A stretch of DNA of 64,000 nucleotides from JAYEPK01 sp048569615 (lineage in GTDB: Archaea > Thermoplasmatota > Penumbrarchaeia > Penumbrarchaeales > Penumbrarchaeaceae). How positions within the stretch are numbered: the first letter of the stretch is position 1; the number at the start of each line of letters is the position of its first letter. Of the stretch, positions 62,938 through 64,000 are shown piece by piece. The translations under genes were made by a program, and so were the position numbers. The stretch covers positions 1-64,000 of the forward strand of contig JBLIRK010000012.1 of assembly GCA_048569615.1 (NCBI GenBank), read 5' to 3'. The notes beneath the pieces were generated by a model. The model did not search any database and was not told the DNA's origin. It saw nothing but the letters and a program-made list of their open reading frames with translations.

Positions 62938-64000
62938 GCAGCCTTATCCGGAGAACGGCCCTGGTTGTCTTCCTGTCGGTTGTCGCCCTTCTCGCGGGGA
63001 GCGAGGTGCTCTCCTTCTTCATGGTCCGGGAAAGCTCGGACCTCTCTGTTCTTGATGAGGGGGAAAGGGGAGCCTCGAGTTTGAAGGGATCGCTCGAGGG
63101 CGATTTCGATACCGAGGTCCTCCTAACCACCCCCGCCCTCCTGTTCGAGGAGGAGGAGCCCTCGAGGACGCTGCTTGTTTCCCTGGGCCCCCAGCGGAGC
63201 TACTCCCTCACTGAGGACCACTCCCTCAGGAAGTTCCTGCAGAGGGGAGGCAGGATACTCATGGCGGATGACGGTTCCTTCCTGAATTCGTTTTCCAAGG
63301 ACCTCGGTGTCAACTTCATCCGCGGCCAGCTCTACGACGAGAACTTCATCGACAATCCGAATTTTCTTAAGATCGACAATGTGGACCTGCCCTTCTTCTC
63401 CGGATTTCTATTGTTGAACAAACCGACAGCCCTGGTATTTTCGGAGGGACAGGGCCTCGTCAGGACCTCCCCCAGCTCCTGGGTGGATACAAACGGCAAC
63501 GGGATAATGGATAACATATCGGGCGCTCAGTCCGAGATCCCGGGGGCCCGCTATGTCGCTTCGATAACCGATCCCGGCTTCAGGGAGACAGGAAAGGGAA
63601 CTGCAGTTTTCATTTCGGATCCCTCCATGTTCATGAACTGGATGGTGGTCAAAGAGGACAATCTGGAGTTCTTCCGGTCCCTTGTCTCGTACCTGCTCCC
63701 CCGGGGCGGGAAGGTGATCTTCGATGAATCGATCCACGATACCAAAGGAGCCCATCTGCCCTACCAGCGGGGAATGAGGCTTCCCGCGCTCCTTACCACT
63801 GACATCAACATGAAGATCGTTGTCGGTACGCTTGCCGGTCTGACCCTCTTCGGCGTTGCCTACGTCCACGAGCCTCCCAGACCCAAGAAGCACTTCAGCC
63901 TGCTGGACAGGACGGGTGTTGCGGAGATAGTTGATCCTTCGCTTGAAAAGAGCGATCTTCCGGAGATGCGCAAAGTGCTGCTCGACCGGGTCAGGGTCGC
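62934..64000 (+). CDS. DUF4350-like membrane protein, truncated by window edge
   Basis: The frame opens with a TTG overlapping the giant's stop (TTGA) and stays open through the last base, giving at least 355 residues. An N-terminal membrane helix (about 5-25) leads to an extracellular DUF4350-type domain. It shows FLQRGGRILMADDGSFLNSF, then GKGTAVFISDPSMFMN, LLPRGGKVIFDES and a further helix (about 285-305) before the cytosolic part. DUF4350 genes usually stand with DUF4129, MoxR ATPase and DUF58 genes, and here the upstream partner ends in DUF4129. The rest of that cluster would lie past the right edge. Confidence 0.85.
   Translation, partial: MSSLIRRTALVVFLSVVALLAGSEVLSFFMVRESSDLSVLDEGERGASSLKGSLEGDFDTEVLLTTPALLFEEEEPSRTLLVSLGPQRSYSLTEDHSLRKFLQRGGRILMADDGSFLNSFSKDLGVNFIRGQLYDENFIDNPNFLKIDNVDLPFFSGFLLLNKPTALVFSEGQGLVRTSPSSWVDTNGNGIMDNISGAQSEIPGARYVASITDPGFRETGKGTAVFISDPSMFMNWMVVKEDNLEFFRSLVSYLLPRGGKVIFDESIHDTKGAHLPYQRGMRLPALLTTDINMKIVVGTLAGLTLFGVAYVHEPPRPKKHFSLLDRTGVAEIVDPSLEKSDLPEMRKVLLDRVRV

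Overview
The window looks like a piece of an archaeal genome, most likely a sediment- or anoxic-type Thermoplasmatota lineage related to MBG-D/Thermoprofundales. This placement is an inference from gene content. The archaeal markers are the RNase P subunit Rnp4, a PurP-type purine enzyme, an XPD-type helicase with Fe-S cysteines, an archaeal secretion ATPase/TadC-like pair with a class III prepilin, a RecA/KaiC-like ATPase and an Lrp-type regulator. A/T-rich TATA-like boxes lie about 25-35 nt before many start codons, TTG starts are common, and AGG dominates arginine codons. Secreted C25 (gingipain-like) peptidases are a published trait of MBG-D. No rRNA, tRNA, CRISPR array or transposase was seen.

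Layout. 1-1439: a damaged or chimeric left edge (ExbB-like start joined to a DUF1015 tail), then serC. 1489-15599: a fibronectin-III surface protein, a TrkH K+ transporter, a C25 surface peptidase, a small ORF with an in-frame TGA, a GNAT acetyltransferase and a beta-helix surface protein. 15702-19061: ilvD, then a dodecin/zinc-finger/pentapeptide-repeat operon divergent from an Lrp-type regulator, with a perfect 20-bp palindrome between them. 19121-29873: a 1.8-kresidue beta-helix protein, the rnp4-YhbY pair and a kelch surface protein ending in a zinc ribbon. 30024-38268: a compact Tad/type-IV-pilus-like operon, a CBM9-like/PKD surface protein and a membrane metallopeptidase. 38271-41827: a membrane J-domain protein, a four/five-helix membrane protein with a Gln-rich coil, an extracellular cyclophilin and a DUF3783-like protein. 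41936-48947: a divergent tubulin/FtsZ-superfamily protein, a CBM9-like/FN3 surface protein and an ABC exporter. 48960-55049: a KaiC/RecA-like ATPase with TerB-like, zinc-ribbon and TPR parts, the XPD-like helicase, two small proteins and a PurP homologue. 55258-64000: a 2,559-residue thrombospondin-type-3 giant carrying a degenerate transglutaminase domain and a DUF4129 tail, translationally coupled to a DUF4350-like gene that runs off the edge.

Common theme. Eight giant proteins share one plan: signal peptide, long beta-rich ectodomain (FN3, Ig, beta-helix, kelch, CBM9-like or TSP3), one C-terminal membrane helix and a short charged, proline-rich or zinc-ribbon cytosolic tail. They account for roughly half of the coding sequence. 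Together with the surface protease, the metallopeptidase, the extracellular proline isomerase and the pilus operon, they suggest a cell that invests heavily in an elaborate, protein- or carbohydrate-binding surface.

The most unusual items are: the tubulin-like GTPase; the roughly 24-fold ~38-residue beta-helix repeat; the pseudo-transglutaminase TSP3 giant paired with DUF4350; the zinc ribbons placed on the cytosolic ends of surface proteins; the palindrome at the Lrp/pentapeptide/dodecin locus; and the small ORF with an in-frame TGA.
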